A stretch of 64,000 nucleotides of DNA from CAWBOV01 sp963790525 (GCA_963790525.1 CAWBOV010000006.1:248001-312000), one strand, 5' to 3'. Numbered from the stretch's first letter, positions 17,612-25,935 are shown. Notes: a model not told the origin generated them from the letters alone. Translations and numbers: made by a program.

Positions 17612-18667
17612 GTGTCCGCCATGGCATCCTCGCCCGAGGACTCGCCCCGGCCCGGACGTGAGGTGCACCCGATGAAGGCTGCCGTGTTCGGCGCGGGGTC
17701 GTGGGGCACCTCCTTCGCCAAGGTCCTCGTCGACGCCGGCACCGAGACGACTCTCTGGTCGCGTCGGGCCGAGCTCGCCGCGACGATCACCGAGCGGCAC
17801 GAGAATCCCGAGTACCTGCCGGGGATCACGCTCCCGGCCGGGCTGCGGGCGACCGCCGACCCGCTGGAGGCACTCGACGGAGCCGATCTCGTCGCCTTCG
17901 CGCTGCCCTCGCAGTCGCTGCGCACGAGCCTGGCCGCGTGGGTTCCCTACCTGCCCGCCGACGCGACGCTGGCCAGCCTGATGAAGGGCATCGAGCTCGG
18001 CACCGTCAAGCGGATGAGCGAGGTCATCAGTGAGGTCGCGGGTGCCGACCCGCGGCGCGTCGCGGTGGTGTCGGGCCCCAACCTGGCTCGCGAGATCGCC
18101 CTGGAGCAGCCCACCGCGACCGTCGTCGCCTGCGTGGACCTCGAGTGCGCCGAGCGCGTGCAGGCCGCGTGCAGCACGTCCTACTTCCGGCCGTACACCA
18201 ACGACGACGTGATCGGCTGCGAGCTGGGGGGAGCGGTCAAGAACGTCATCGCCCTGGCCTGCGGCATGTGCTCGGGCATGGGTTTCGGTGACAACACGAT
18301 CGCCTCGCTGATCACGCGGGGACTCGCCGAGACCGCGCGCCTGGGAGCCGCGCTCGGAGCCGATCCGATGACGTTCTCCGGCCTGGCCGGACTCGGTGAC
18401 CTGGTCGCGACGTGCGCGTCGAAGCTCTCGCGCAACCGGAGCTTCGGTGAGCGGCTGGGTCTGGGCGACACAGTCGAGCAGGCGCAGGTGGCGACGCACG
18501 GGCAGGTGGCCGAAGGGGTCAAGTCCTGCCGTTCCATCCTCGACCTGGCCGGCCGGCTCGGCGTCGACGTGCCGCTCACGCGCGCCGTCGAGCGGGTCTG
18601 CTACGGCGGCGACACCCCGGCGCAGATGGCCCGCGCCCTGATGTCCCGATCGACCAAGAGCGAATAG
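17612..18667 (+). CDS. gpsA: NAD(P)-dependent glycerol-3-phosphate dehydrogenase
   Basis: GpsA reduces dihydroxyacetone phosphate to sn-glycerol-3-phosphate, the backbone for phospholipids. The Rossmann motif GAGSWGTSFAKVL, the segment SGPNLAREIALEQPT and the catalytic lysine context ELGGAVKNVIALACG are present, followed by GLAGLGDLVATCASKLSRNR. The outermost start is GTG 17612 (351 residues). ATG 17672 (MKAAVFGAG) is also possible and would remove a 20-residue non-conserved leader. The gene is divergent from fbiD and eight bases before ddl. Confidence 0.96.
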   Translation: MSAMASSPEDSPRPGREVHPMKAAVFGAGSWGTSFAKVLVDAGTETTLWSRRAELAATITERHENPEYLPGITLPAGLRATADPLEALDGADLVAFALPSQSLRTSLAAWVPYLPADATLASLMKGIELGTVKRMSEVISEVAGADPRRVAVVSGPNLAREIALEQPTATVVACVDLECAERVQAACSTSYFRPYTNDDVIGCELGGAVKNVIALACGMCSGMGFGDNTIASLITRGLAETARLGAALGADPMTFSGLAGLGDLVATCASKLSRNRSFGERLGLGDTVEQAQVATHGQVAEGVKSCRSILDLAGRLGVDVPLTRAVERVCYGGDTPAQMARALMSRSTKSE

Positions 18668-18675
18668 GAGCCCAT

Positions 18676-19788
18676 GTGAGCGAGCCAGACGGCAGTCCTT
18701 GCCAGGACGGCGCGCGGCGGATCAGGGTGGCCCTGGTCTACGGCGGGCGCAGCAGCGAGCACGGTGTGTCGGCGGTGTCGGCCGGCAGCGTGCTCTCCGC
18801 GCTGGACCCGGCGAAGTACGAGGTCATCGCCGTCGGCATCACCCGGCTCGGCCAGTGGGTGCTCACCGACGCCTCGCCGGAGACACTGCAGATCGCCGAC
18901 GGGTCGCTGCCGCAGGTGGGTGGTGGCCAGGCCGTCGTGCTGCCGCCGGACCCGACGACCGGTGACCTGGTCGCCGTCGAACCCGGTCAGGCCGTTCGCA
19001 CGCTGTCCTCCGTGGACGTGGTGTTCCCCGTCCTGCACGGCCGCTTCGGCGAGGACGGCACCATCCAGGGACTGCTCGAGATGGCCGGCATCCCCTACGT
19101 CGGCGCGGGCGTGTTCGCCAGCGCGGCCGGCATGGACAAGGAGTTCACCAAGAAGCTGCTCGCCGCCGAAGGTCTGCCGGTCGGCACCTACCGGGTGCTG
19201 CGCCGCGGCCAGGACCTCTCCACCGCCGACCGCGAGACCCTGGGCCTGCCCGCCTTCGTCAAACCCGCGCGCGCCGGATCGAGCGTCGGCATCACCAAGC
19301 TGCGCGACTGGTCGGACCTTCCCGAGGCGCTGGCGGCGGCGTTCGAGCACGACGACAAGGTGCTCGTCGAGGCCGGCGTGATCGGCCGTGAGATCGAGTG
19401 CGGCGTCCTCGAGGACGAACAGGGTCTGCCGCAGGCGAGCCTGCCCGCGGAGATCCGCCTGGTGCGCGGGCACGACTGGTACGACTTCGAGGCGAAGTAC
19501 CTCGACGACGCCTGCGAGTTCGACATCCCGGCCGACGTCCCGGAAGACACCGTCGCCGCGATCCAGGACATGGCTCGCCGCGCGTTCACGGCCCTGGACT
19601 GCGCGGGCTTGGCGCGGGTGGACTTCTTCCTCACCGGGGACGGCGAGCTGAGCGTGAACGAGGTGAACACGATGCCGGGGTTCACGCCGATCTCCATGTA
19701 CCCGCGGATGTGGGCCGCCTCCGGTATCGCCTACCCGGAGCTGCTCGACCGACTGATCGCCGTCGCGCTGCGCCGTGCCGGCCGCTGA
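18676..19788 (+). CDS. ddl: D-alanine--D-alanine ligase
   Basis: Ddl makes the D-Ala-D-Ala dipeptide for peptidoglycan. The 370-residue ATP-grasp enzyme has the N-terminal VALVYGGRSSEHGVSAVSAGSVL, HGRFGEDGTIQGLLEMAGIPYVGAG and MDKEFTKKLLA. The metal-binding C-terminus is VNEVNTMPGFTPISMYP. GTG 18676 is the start: the ATG two bases before it runs at once into a stop. It overlaps the next gene by 14 bases. I see nothing that points to a D-Ala-D-Lac (vancomycin-resistance) ligase, but specificity is not decided by sequence alone. Confidence 0.97.
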   Translation: MSEPDGSPCQDGARRIRVALVYGGRSSEHGVSAVSAGSVLSALDPAKYEVIAVGITRLGQWVLTDASPETLQIADGSLPQVGGGQAVVLPPDPTTGDLVAVEPGQAVRTLSSVDVVFPVLHGRFGEDGTIQGLLEMAGIPYVGAGVFASAAGMDKEFTKKLLAAEGLPVGTYRVLRRGQDLSTADRETLGLPAFVKPARAGSSVGITKLRDWSDLPEALAAAFEHDDKVLVEAGVIGREIECGVLEDEQGLPQASLPAEIRLVRGHDWYDFEAKYLDDACEFDIPADVPEDTVAAIQDMARRAFTALDCAGLARVDFFLTGDGELSVNEVNTMPGFTPISMYPRMWAASGIAYPELLDRLIAVALRRAGR

Positions 19789-20326
19789 CGTCGCCCTGCG
19801 GCCCTTCACGGATGCCGATTTCGTCCCGCTGGTCGAGTGGCTGGCCGACCCGCTCGTGCAGCGGTGGTGGGGTACCCCGCTGGATCCGGCGGGTGCCCGC
19901 GCGGCGTACGGCGCCGATCTGGAGGAGAAACCGCTCAGCCGGCTGTTCGTGATCGAGGTCCACGGTGTGCCGTCCGGGATCGCCCAGAGCTACCGCAACG
20001 CCGACCACCCCGGCTGGCTGCAGACGATCGTCGGCGCCGTGCCCGCGCTGGCCGGTCACCGCTCCGCGGGCATCGACTACCTTCTCGGGCGCGCCGACGC
20101 TCGGGGCCGGGGTGCCGGGACGGCGGCCATCGGCGCGCTCACCGAGCTCGTCCTCGCCGACCTGCCCGACGTGGAGGTCGTCGTCGCCGCGGTGCAGCAG
20201 GAGAACCGGCCGTCCTGGCGCGCGCTCGAGCGGGCCGGTTACGAACGGGTCTGGGCCGGCCGCCTCGTCTCCGACGACCCGACGGATGCCGGTCCGGCGT
20301 ACGTCCTCACCCGCTGGCGTGATTGA
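19775..20326 (+). CDS. GNAT-family N-acetyltransferase
   Basis: The 183-residue GNAT protein starts at GTG 19775, inside the last codons of ddl, so it is translationally coupled. It begins VALRPFTDADFVPLVEWLADPLVQRWWGTPLDP. The acetyl-CoA-binding loop is in GRADARGRGAGTAAIGALTELV, and a final RPSWRALERAGYERVW follows. The overall look is that of the aminoglycoside 6'-N-acetyltransferase-like branch, but actinobacteria carry many such proteins with unknown small-molecule or protein targets, so I would not predict resistance from it. Confidence 0.82.
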   Translation: MPAADVALRPFTDADFVPLVEWLADPLVQRWWGTPLDPAGARAAYGADLEEKPLSRLFVIEVHGVPSGIAQSYRNADHPGWLQTIVGAVPALAGHRSAGIDYLLGRADARGRGAGTAAIGALTELVLADLPDVEVVVAAVQQENRPSWRALERAGYERVWAGRLVSDDPTDAGPAYVLTRWRD

Positions 20327-20379
20327 GCCCGGCCGGCGATCCGTGGCTCGACCCGGCCGGTGACGGCGGCGGACCGCGC

Positions 20380-20544
20380 TCAGCGGCGCTTGGAGAAGAT
20401 GCCCCAGATTCCCAGCGGCGGGGAGATCCTGGCGTCCTCGCTCTGATAGCGCGTCTCGTCCTCGACGTCGCGGGAGCGGACGAACAGGTACCGCAGGCCG
20501 GCACCGAAGGCGGCGAGCAGCAGGAGGAGCACGATCCAGGTCAC
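20380..20544 (-). CDS. Small single-pass membrane protein
   Basis: A 54-residue frame (GTG at 20544) encodes one hydrophobic helix at the extreme N-terminus (VTWIVLLLLLAAFGAGLRYLFVRSR). A charged tail follows, with DVEDETRYQSEDARISPPLGIWGIFSKRR split across its length. A TTG at 20577 would add 11 residues. It lies just downstream of the ligase gene on the same strand. Small proteins of this pattern are common in actinobacteria; I know no function. Neither start has a clear ribosome-binding site, which lowers confidence. Confidence 0.45.
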   Translation of the reverse strand: MTWIVLLLLLAAFGAGLRYLFVRSRDVEDETRYQSEDARISPPLGIWGIFSKRR

Positions 20545-20588
20545 GGCCGTCGGCCGGTGTCGGGTGTCATGAGCCAACTGTAAGCAGG

Positions 20589-21593
20589 TCAGCTCTCGCG
20601 GACGACGTCCTCGGGGTTCTTGTCCGGGCGCAGCCCGCGCCATGACGGGTGCCGCAACCGGCCGTCGGGGGTCCATTCGGCGAAGGCGACCTCGCCGACC
20701 AGCCGGGGCGCCACCCACTGGGCGTCGCGGGCGTCGGGCCCCGGAACGTCGTCGAACGGCGAGCCGGCCCGCGCGGTCGGCCGCAGGCGCGCGGCGAGCG
20801 AGGTGAGGGCGGCGTCGGTGAAGCCGGTGCCGACCTTGCCGACGTAGGTCAGTCCGTCCTGGTGCGGCAGGCCGAGCAGCAGCGATCCGATCGTCCCGGC
20901 GCGGCGCCCGCTGCCCGGTTTCCAGCCACCCACGACCACCTCCTGGGTCCGGATGTTCTTCACCTTGATCCAGTCGGGGGTGCGGCGCCCGGGCAGGTAG
21001 ATCGAGGTCAGGCGCTTGGCCACCACGCCCTCCAGCCCCTGCTCCTGGCTGGTCCGCAGCGCCTCCGCGCCGTGCCCGACGAAGGCCGGCGGCGTCTGCC
21101 AGCTGGGGCCGGCCAGCGCGAGGTCGTCGAGCAGCGCGCGGCGTTGGTGGTACGGCAGGCTCAGCAGCGAACTCCCGTCGAGGTACAGCAGGTCGAACAC
21201 GAGGAGCACGACAGGATCGGACGCGGCTAGGGCGCGGGCGGCCCCGGCGTCGGCGACGTGCATGCGCTTCTGCAATCGGGCGAAGCTCGGCCGGCCGTGG
21301 GTGTCGAAGCAGACGATCTCGCCGTCGAGGACGGCCCGCGCCGCGCCCATCCGCCCGGCGAGCGCCTGCAGTTCGGGGTAGGCGGTGCCCATGTCCTTGC
21401 CGTTGCGGGACATCAGCCGAACCCTGCCGCCGGCGACGGTGACGATCGCGCGGACACCGTCCCACTTCATCTCGTAGGCCCACTGGGCGTCGGCAGCCGG
21501 CGGCGGGAGCGTGCCGAGGGTCGCCAGCATCGGCTCGATGCGATCGGGCACGGCGGGGTCGGTGTCCGGTGTCGGTGCCATGGCGACCATCAT
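20589..21593 (-). CDS. ATP-dependent DNA ligase (LigD ligase-domain type)
   Basis: The protein joins nicked DNA strands through an enzyme-adenylate. The nucleophile Lys43 is in YEMKWDGVRA. Further ligase motifs are VLDGEIVCFD, VVLLVFDLLYLDG, GLEGVVAKR and DWIKVKN, followed by an OB-fold ending RHPSWRGLRPDKNPEDVV. It is a free-standing ligase module of the type fused to polymerase and nuclease domains in mycobacterial LigD. Actinomycetes often carry such separate copies, which act in non-homologous end joining when Ku is present. No ku gene is in this window. I start it at ATG 21593 (334 residues); a further upstream frame would run into the neighbouring gene and is not conserved. Confidence 0.9.
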   Translation of the reverse strand: MMVAMAPTPDTDPAVPDRIEPMLATLGTLPPPAADAQWAYEMKWDGVRAIVTVAGGRVRLMSRNGKDMGTAYPELQALAGRMGAARAVLDGEIVCFDTHGRPSFARLQKRMHVADAGAARALAASDPVVLLVFDLLYLDGSSLLSLPYHQRRALLDDLALAGPSWQTPPAFVGHGAEALRTSQEQGLEGVVAKRLTSIYLPGRRTPDWIKVKNIRTQEVVVGGWKPGSGRRAGTIGSLLLGLPHQDGLTYVGKVGTGFTDAALTSLAARLRPTARAGSPFDDVPGPDARDAQWVAPRLVGEVAFAEWTPDGRLRHPSWRGLRPDKNPEDVVRES

Positions 21594-21621
21594 CGCCGAC
21601 GGCCGGTCCGGCACCGCCGGA

Positions 21622-23109
21622 TCAGGAGTGCCGGCCGGCGTAACCGCGGCGGCGGACCAGCAACAGGATCGCCGCACCGACGGAGAGCAGCAGCAGCCCC
21701 AGGTGGGACAGCCACGAGCTGTCGGTGCCCGTGCTGGCCAGCGCGGGGGAGGTGCTCCGCACGGAGGTCGGCGGGCTGCTGACGGTCGCTGTCGTGGTGG
21801 GCGGCGCGGAGGTCGGCGCCGCGGTGATCGCGTAGGAGGCCGGCGCCGACTGCGAGGTGAGGTAGCCGATGGCGCCGCTGTAGACCGCCGTGATCGAGTG
21901 GCGGCCGACGGCCAGGGCTGATGTCGTCAGGCTCGCGCTCGCCGATGCCACGACCGCCGTGCCGAGGACGGTGCTCCCGTCGCGGAAGACGACCGTCCCC
22001 GTGATCCCCTCGCCGGGCGCGCCGGGCAGCGCCTGCGGACGGGGCCGGGCGGCGTTCGGAGTGATCACCGCGTCCGCCGTCACGGTGGCGGTCAGGGTGA
22101 CGCGGGTACCGGCGACGGAGGGAGAGCGGGGGGACGCGGTCACGGCCGTGTGCGTCTGCACCGGCAGGACGTAGGAGATGGTGGCGGAGCCGTCGCCGCT
22201 GCTGGTTCCGGCCAGGTTGAGCAGGCCCGACGTGGTCACGAAGCTGGATCCACCGCCACCGGAGCCGACGTTCTCGGCGGTGTCGCCGACGTCGGCGCTG
22301 CGGCCGCCCCCGCCGCCACCGAAGTAGCCGCCGCCTCCGCCGCCCGCGGCGACCCCGTCGGCACCCGCGCCGCCCGTGCCGGACACGGGCGGCCCCGTCG
22401 CCGGGCCGGCGCCGGGCAGGCCCAGGGCGATGAACCCCGGCACAGACCCGGGCGCCTCGCCTCCGGCCGCACCGCCCGCCGTTCCGGTCCCGCCGCCGCC
22501 GCTCTCGGGCGGTGTCAGCTGGGACGCGCCGGCGGCTCCGTTCTGGCCCGCCGTTCCGTCCGCACCGGCGCCTCCACCGCCTCCCGCCGCCTGGAGCCCG
22601 CCGCCTCCGCCACCGCCCGCCGCGACGAGAAGTGTGGAGCCGTCGTACAGGAACGACCCGCCCCCGCCCGCGCCACCGCCCTGGGGCAGGGATCCACCCG
22701 ACCGGCCACCGTCGCCGCCACCGCCGTACCCGCCGCGGGCCGCGGTCGTGGTCCCGTCCGCCCGGGTCTGCGGCCCGTCCTGCCCTCGGCCGCCGACGAC
22801 GGCCGCGATGACGTGTCCGGGCGTCAGCGAGACCGTCACCGACAGCGCTCCGCCGGCGCCGCCGACCTGGCCGTTACCGTCGCCGGTCCCGCCGGATGCC
22901 CCGTCCGCGGCGACCAGCGCCGAACCGACGCCGACCGGCACCGTCCAGGTCTGCCCGGCCCCGGTGTAGGCGAAGTGGACCGTGCAGAACGAGCCGTTGC
23001 AGGTCGTCGTCGGGCTCGTGGGGACCGCGAGGGCCGGAGCGGGCACCGTGACGATCGCCGCCGCGGCCAGCGCGGCACTGGACGCGAGTGCGCGGATCGA
23101 GAAGGTCAT
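21622..23109 (-). CDS. Glycine-rich secreted surface protein with Ig-like domain and LASTG sortase signal
   Basis: The 495-residue protein starts with a signal peptide (MTFSIRALASSAALAAAAIV..., cleavage near residue 28). A beta-rich start (CNGSFCTVHFAYTGAGQTWTVPVGV) follows, then a very glycine-rich region (about 55-310) with many GGxGGxGG runs. Residues about 320-429 look like a bacterial Ig-like repeat (GTVVFRDGSTVLGTAVV; SITAVYSG). A Thr/Pro/Ser spacer leads to LASTG (457-461), a hydrophobic helix and a basic tail (VRRRGYAGRHS). LAxTG is the signal used by class E sortases of GC-rich actinobacteria, so it is probably bound to the cell wall. Its function is unknown; adhesion or surface-coat roles are guesses. 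Confidence 0.8.
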   Translation of the reverse strand: MTFSIRALASSAALAAAAIVTVPAPALAVPTSPTTTCNGSFCTVHFAYTGAGQTWTVPVGVGSALVAADGASGGTGDGNGQVGGAGGALSVTVSLTPGHVIAAVVGGRGQDGPQTRADGTTTAARGGYGGGGDGGRSGGSLPQGGGAGGGGSFLYDGSTLLVAAGGGGGGGLQAAGGGGGAGADGTAGQNGAAGASQLTPPESGGGGTGTAGGAAGGEAPGSVPGFIALGLPGAGPATGPPVSGTGGAGADGVAAGGGGGGYFGGGGGGRSADVGDTAENVGSGGGGSSFVTTSGLLNLAGTSSGDGSATISYVLPVQTHTAVTASPRSPSVAGTRVTLTATVTADAVITPNAARPRPQALPGAPGEGITGTVVFRDGSTVLGTAVVASASASLTTSALAVGRHSITAVYSGAIGYLTSQSAPASYAITAAPTSAPPTTTATVSSPPTSVRSTSPALASTGTDSSWLSHLGLLLLSVGAAILLLVRRRGYAGRHS

Positions 23110-23245
23110 CGGAGCCCTTCGGGCAGGGACGCTGGGCCGGTCTCGGCCGCTGACGTGCGGCATGTATACCCAAGAAAAGATCATCCGTGCAAGGCGCCAC
23201 GGCGCAGGTCACCGCGGCACAGGCGAGTCCGGCAGTCCCGCCGGC

Positions 23246-23848
23246 TCAGCGGCGGTACACGCAGAGCTTGGCCTGTTCGGCCGGGGTGAACGTCGCCGGG
23301 GCCGGGTTGGGGTAGGCCTCGCAGATCGCCGGGAGCGCGGCGACGGCACTCGACAGGGCCGGCATCACGTCCGCCCCGCCCAGCGAGATCGGCACGGTGA
23401 CCTCGACGTAGACCGCCCGGTCGATCGAGGTCCACACGACCGAGTTCTTGGTGCTGACGTGGAACCACTCCACCGAGCTCAGGCTCGGGGCGACCTCGCC
23501 GACGTCGAAGACCTGCGCGTCGCTACCGGAGACCAGTCCGGCCGGCCGGGAGACTCCGCAGCGCAGCACCACCGCCGGATTGCCCCAGGCGTAGACGTCT
23601 GCGGTGTTGGCGACCTTGCGCGGCGCGAGCCCCGCGAGCGTCACCGGGAGCTTGGCGAAGATCTTGGCGCAGCCGGCGGCCGTGGCGGCGTCGACCTGGG
23701 GAGGCGCGATCGTCAGCGGCCCGGCGCTGGCCGTGGACTGGGCCTGCGGCGTGTCTTGCGAGGACTTGCCGGTCGTGAGCAGGAGCGCCAGCAGCACGGT
23801 GACGGGCAGCGCGATCGCCGTCGCGATGAGCGCCGGATGGCGGTTCAT
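23246..23848 (-). CDS. DUF3515-family membrane-anchored protein
   Basis: The 200-residue protein has one N-terminal membrane helix (IATAIALPVTVLLALLLTTG) followed by an outside domain with three cysteines (AGCAKIF, VLRCGVSRP, AICEAYP; a further Cys in KLCVYRR). The features GCAKIFAKLPVTLAG, WGNPAVVLRCG and EWFHV match the actinobacterial DUF3515 family, which sits between ddl and thiL in many genomes (Rv2980 in M. tuberculosis). Its function is unknown. Its position next to ddl suggests an envelope role, but that is only context. I start it at ATG 23848, just before the helix. Confidence 0.82.
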   Translation of the reverse strand: MNRHPALIATAIALPVTVLLALLLTTGKSSQDTPQAQSTASAGPLTIAPPQVDAATAAGCAKIFAKLPVTLAGLAPRKVANTADVYAWGNPAVVLRCGVSRPAGLVSGSDAQVFDVGEVAPSLSSVEWFHVSTKNSVVWTSIDRAVYVEVTVPISLGGADVMPALSSAVAALPAICEAYPNPAPATFTPAEQAKLCVYRR

Positions 23849-23885
23849 CGCGGGTAGGTCCCTGGTGCCACCTGGCAATGGTTGC

Positions 23886-24119
23886 TCAGAGGTGGACCAC
23901 GGGGCACGTCAGGGTGCGGGTGATGCCGGGGACCTGCTGGATCCGCGCGACGACGAGCTTGCCCAGCTCGTCGACCGTGCCCGCCTCGGCGCGCACGATC
24001 ACGTCGTAGGGGCCGGTGACGTCCTCGGCGTTGGTGACACCGTCCAGACCGGCGATCTGCGCGGCGACGTCGGCAGCCTTGCCGACCTCGGTCTGGATGA
24101 GGATGTAGGCCTGAACCAC
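23886..24119 (-). CDS. Stand-alone Lrp/AsnC-type ligand-binding (RAM) domain protein
   Basis: The 77-residue protein (from GTG 24119, VVQAYILIQTEVG) is only the alpha-beta RAM domain of Lrp-type regulators: AAQIAGLDGVTNAEDVTGPYDVIVRAEAGTVDELGKLVVARIQQVPGITRTLTCPV. There is no DNA-binding half. Such small proteins form dimeric or octameric rings and may sense amino acids or bind full-length Lrp proteins. That is general knowledge of the fold; this member's partner is unknown. A TTG 27 bases upstream would add nine residues. It is conserved in this neighbourhood (beside thiL) in several actinobacteria. Confidence 0.85.
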   Translation of the reverse strand: MVQAYILIQTEVGKAADVAAQIAGLDGVTNAEDVTGPYDVIVRAEAGTVDELGKLVVARIQQVPGITRTLTCPVVHL

Positions 24120-24255
24120 GGGGGATACCTTTCCGGAACTGGACAACTGGGACGGGCTGCGACCCGATGCGCCGGGTGCGACGCCGGGAACGACACTAGA
24201 GCATCTCCCGGATAGGCTGACCCGCGTTCACGGCCGGCACAGCGAGGGGGACGAC

Positions 24256-25203
24256 ATCAGCGTCGGGCAGACGATCGCAGACATCGGGGAGTTCGGCCTC
24301 GTCGCGCGGATCGGCGCCGCGCTCACCCGCAACGAGTACACCGTGATCGGGCCCGGGGACGACGCCGCCGTGGTCTCCACGCCGGACTCCCGCGTGGTCG
24401 TCACCACCGACGTGCTGCTCGAGGGCGGCCATTTCCGCAAGGACTGGTCCTCCGCGGAGGACGTCGGGCACAAGGCGGCGGCCAAGAACTTCTCCGACAT
24501 CGTGGCGATGGGCGCGGTCCCGACCGCATTGCTGGTCGGTTTCGGCGCCCCCCCGGAGCTGGAGCTGTCCTGGGTGGACGGCCTGGTAGCCGGACTGCGC
24601 GAGGAGTCCGGGTCGATCGGCGCCTCGATCGTCGGGGGCGACGTCATCCGCTCCGAAAAGATCATCGTGTCGGCGACCGCGCTGGGCGACCTGCAGGGGC
24701 GGGCGCCGGTCCTGCTGTCCGGCGCGCGCCCCGGGCACATCGTGGGGCTGGCCGGCCGGGTCGGCTGGGCGGCGGCGGGTTTCGCGGTGCTGAGCCGGGG
24801 CTTCCGCTCACCGGTCCAGGTGGTGGCCGCCCACCGGCGCCCCGATCCGCCCTATGCCGCCGGCCCGGCTGCCGCGCTCGCGGGCGCGAGTGCGATGACC
24901 GACGTCAGCGACGGGTTGATCGGCGATCTGGGGACCATCGCCACGATGAGCGGCGTCCGGATCGAGCTGCGGGGGGAACTGCTGGCCCCCGCCGCCAAAC
25001 TGGCCGAGGTCGGCTCCGCGCTGAACGTCGACCCGATGACGTGGATCCTGACCGGCGGCGACGACTACGCGCTCGTGGCTACCTTCCCGCCCGACGCGGT
25101 GTTGCCCGAGGCGTGGACCCCGATCGGCCGCGTCGTCGAGGGCGAGGGTGTGCGGGTGGACGGGCGCCGCTGGCCGCAGGGCGGGCATGAGCACTTCAGA
25201 TAG
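24256..25203 (+). CDS. thiL: Thiamine-monophosphate kinase; apparent ATC start
   Basis: ThiL phosphorylates thiamine phosphate to the active cofactor thiamine pyrophosphate. It is a PurM-fold kinase with GPGDDAAVVSTPDSRVVVTTDVLLEGGHF, AKNFSDIVAMGA, VGGDVIRSEKIIVSATALGD, TDVSDGLIGDLG and TGGDDYALVATFP. The conserved N-terminal helix (TIADIGEFGLVARIGAAL) is encoded from 24268, yet no ATG, GTG or TTG is in frame upstream of 24343, which would cut it off. ATC at 24256 lies five bases after GAGGGGG (24244-24250) and is the best start, giving 315 residues. It overlaps the following acetyltransferase by 17 bases. Confidence 0.9.
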   Translation: MSVGQTIADIGEFGLVARIGAALTRNEYTVIGPGDDAAVVSTPDSRVVVTTDVLLEGGHFRKDWSSAEDVGHKAAAKNFSDIVAMGAVPTALLVGFGAPPELELSWVDGLVAGLREESGSIGASIVGGDVIRSEKIIVSATALGDLQGRAPVLLSGARPGHIVGLAGRVGWAAAGFAVLSRGFRSPVQVVAAHRRPDPPYAAGPAAALAGASAMTDVSDGLIGDLGTIATMSGVRIELRGELLAPAAKLAEVGSALNVDPMTWILTGGDDYALVATFPPDAVLPEAWTPIGRVVEGEGVRVDGRRWPQGGHEHFR

Positions 25204-25747
25204 CACGACCGCAGGCGTGCGCGAGCCGGCGAACGGCGCCGAGGCGCTCGTCATCGAGGTACGGCCGTTCCTGGACGCGGACGTGCAGCGCCTGGTCGCC
25301 GAGGTCCAGCAGGAGTACGTCGTGCGCTACGGCGGCCCCGACGAGGCTCCCGTCGAGCCGGGGCAGTTCGCTCCGCCGGACGGGCTCTTCCTGCTCGGCC
25401 TGCTCGACAGCGTGCCGGTCGCCACCGGCGCGTGGCGGATGCTGGAGCCGGGAGTGGCCGAGATCAAGCGGATGTACGTGGCCGCGGCCGGCCGGCGCCG
25501 GGGAGTGGCGAGCCGGATCCTGGCCGAGCTCGAGCTGACGGCGACGGCCGCCGGCGCGCGCCGGCTCGTCCTGGAGACCGGGGACCAGCAGCCGGAGGCG
25601 GTGGCCATGTACCGGGCGCGGGGTTACGACGAGATCGAGCCGTACGGCTACTACCGCGACAGCGACCACTCGATCTGCTTCGCCAAGCTGCTGCGCGGTC
25701 AGGCCCGCGCCGTGCGACGCGCGAGCGCGGATCCCGGGAGGGACTAG
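25187..25747 (+). CDS. GNAT-family N-acetyltransferase
   Basis: The 186-residue protein starts at ATG 25187 within the end of thiL. The GNAT core is VAEIKRMYVAAAGRRRGVASRILAELE (acetyl-CoA pyrophosphate loop RRRGVA), followed by ARRLVLETGDQQPEAVAMYRARGYDEIEPYGYYRDSDHSICFAK. The C-terminal pattern YGYYRDS...CFAK is that of the small YafP/PhnO-like branch often annotated only as acetyltransferase. The substrate is unknown. It occupies the place where mycobacteria have ung, between thiL and rpmB. Its end overlaps the convergent rpmB by four bases. Confidence 0.85.
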   Translation: MSTSDSTTAGVREPANGAEALVIEVRPFLDADVQRLVAEVQQEYVVRYGGPDEAPVEPGQFAPPDGLFLLGLLDSVPVATGAWRMLEPGVAEIKRMYVAAAGRRRGVASRILAELELTATAAGARRLVLETGDQQPEAVAMYRARGYDEIEPYGYYRDSDHSICFAKLLRGQARAVRRASADPGRD

Positions 25748-25935
25748 GCGCGCGCGACCTTGCCGGCCTTCAGACAGGACGTGCAGACGTTGATACGCCG
25801 GCGGGTGCCCGGCGCGACCATCGCGCGGACGGTCTGGATGTTCGGGTTCCACCGCCGGTGCGTACGGCGGTGCGAGTGGGAGACGGCCATGCCGAAACCC
25901 GGTCCCTTGCTGCAGACATCGCAAACGCTGGCCAC
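25744..25935 (-). CDS. rpmB: 50S ribosomal protein L28 (zinc-binding form)
   Basis: This 63-residue protein starts at GTG 25935, six bases after GAGGAG. It reads VASVCDVCSKGPGFGMAVSHSHRRTHRRW and later INVCTSCLKAGKV. The two CxxC pairs make it a zinc-ribbon (C+) form. Some actinobacteria keep a second, zinc-free L28 that is induced by zinc lack; no such copy is in this window. It is transcribed opposite to its neighbours, from the 262-base region shared with the FakA-like gene. Confidence 0.93.
   Translation of the reverse strand: MASVCDVCSKGPGFGMAVSHSHRRTHRRWNPNIQTVRAMVAPGTRRRINVCTSCLKAGKVARA

Noticed and set aside
19775..20326. Aminoglycoside resistance gene
   Set aside because: The GNAT protein resembles the AAC(6') branch only in general shape, and its place after ddl is that of a chromosomal gene; no basis for a resistance claim.
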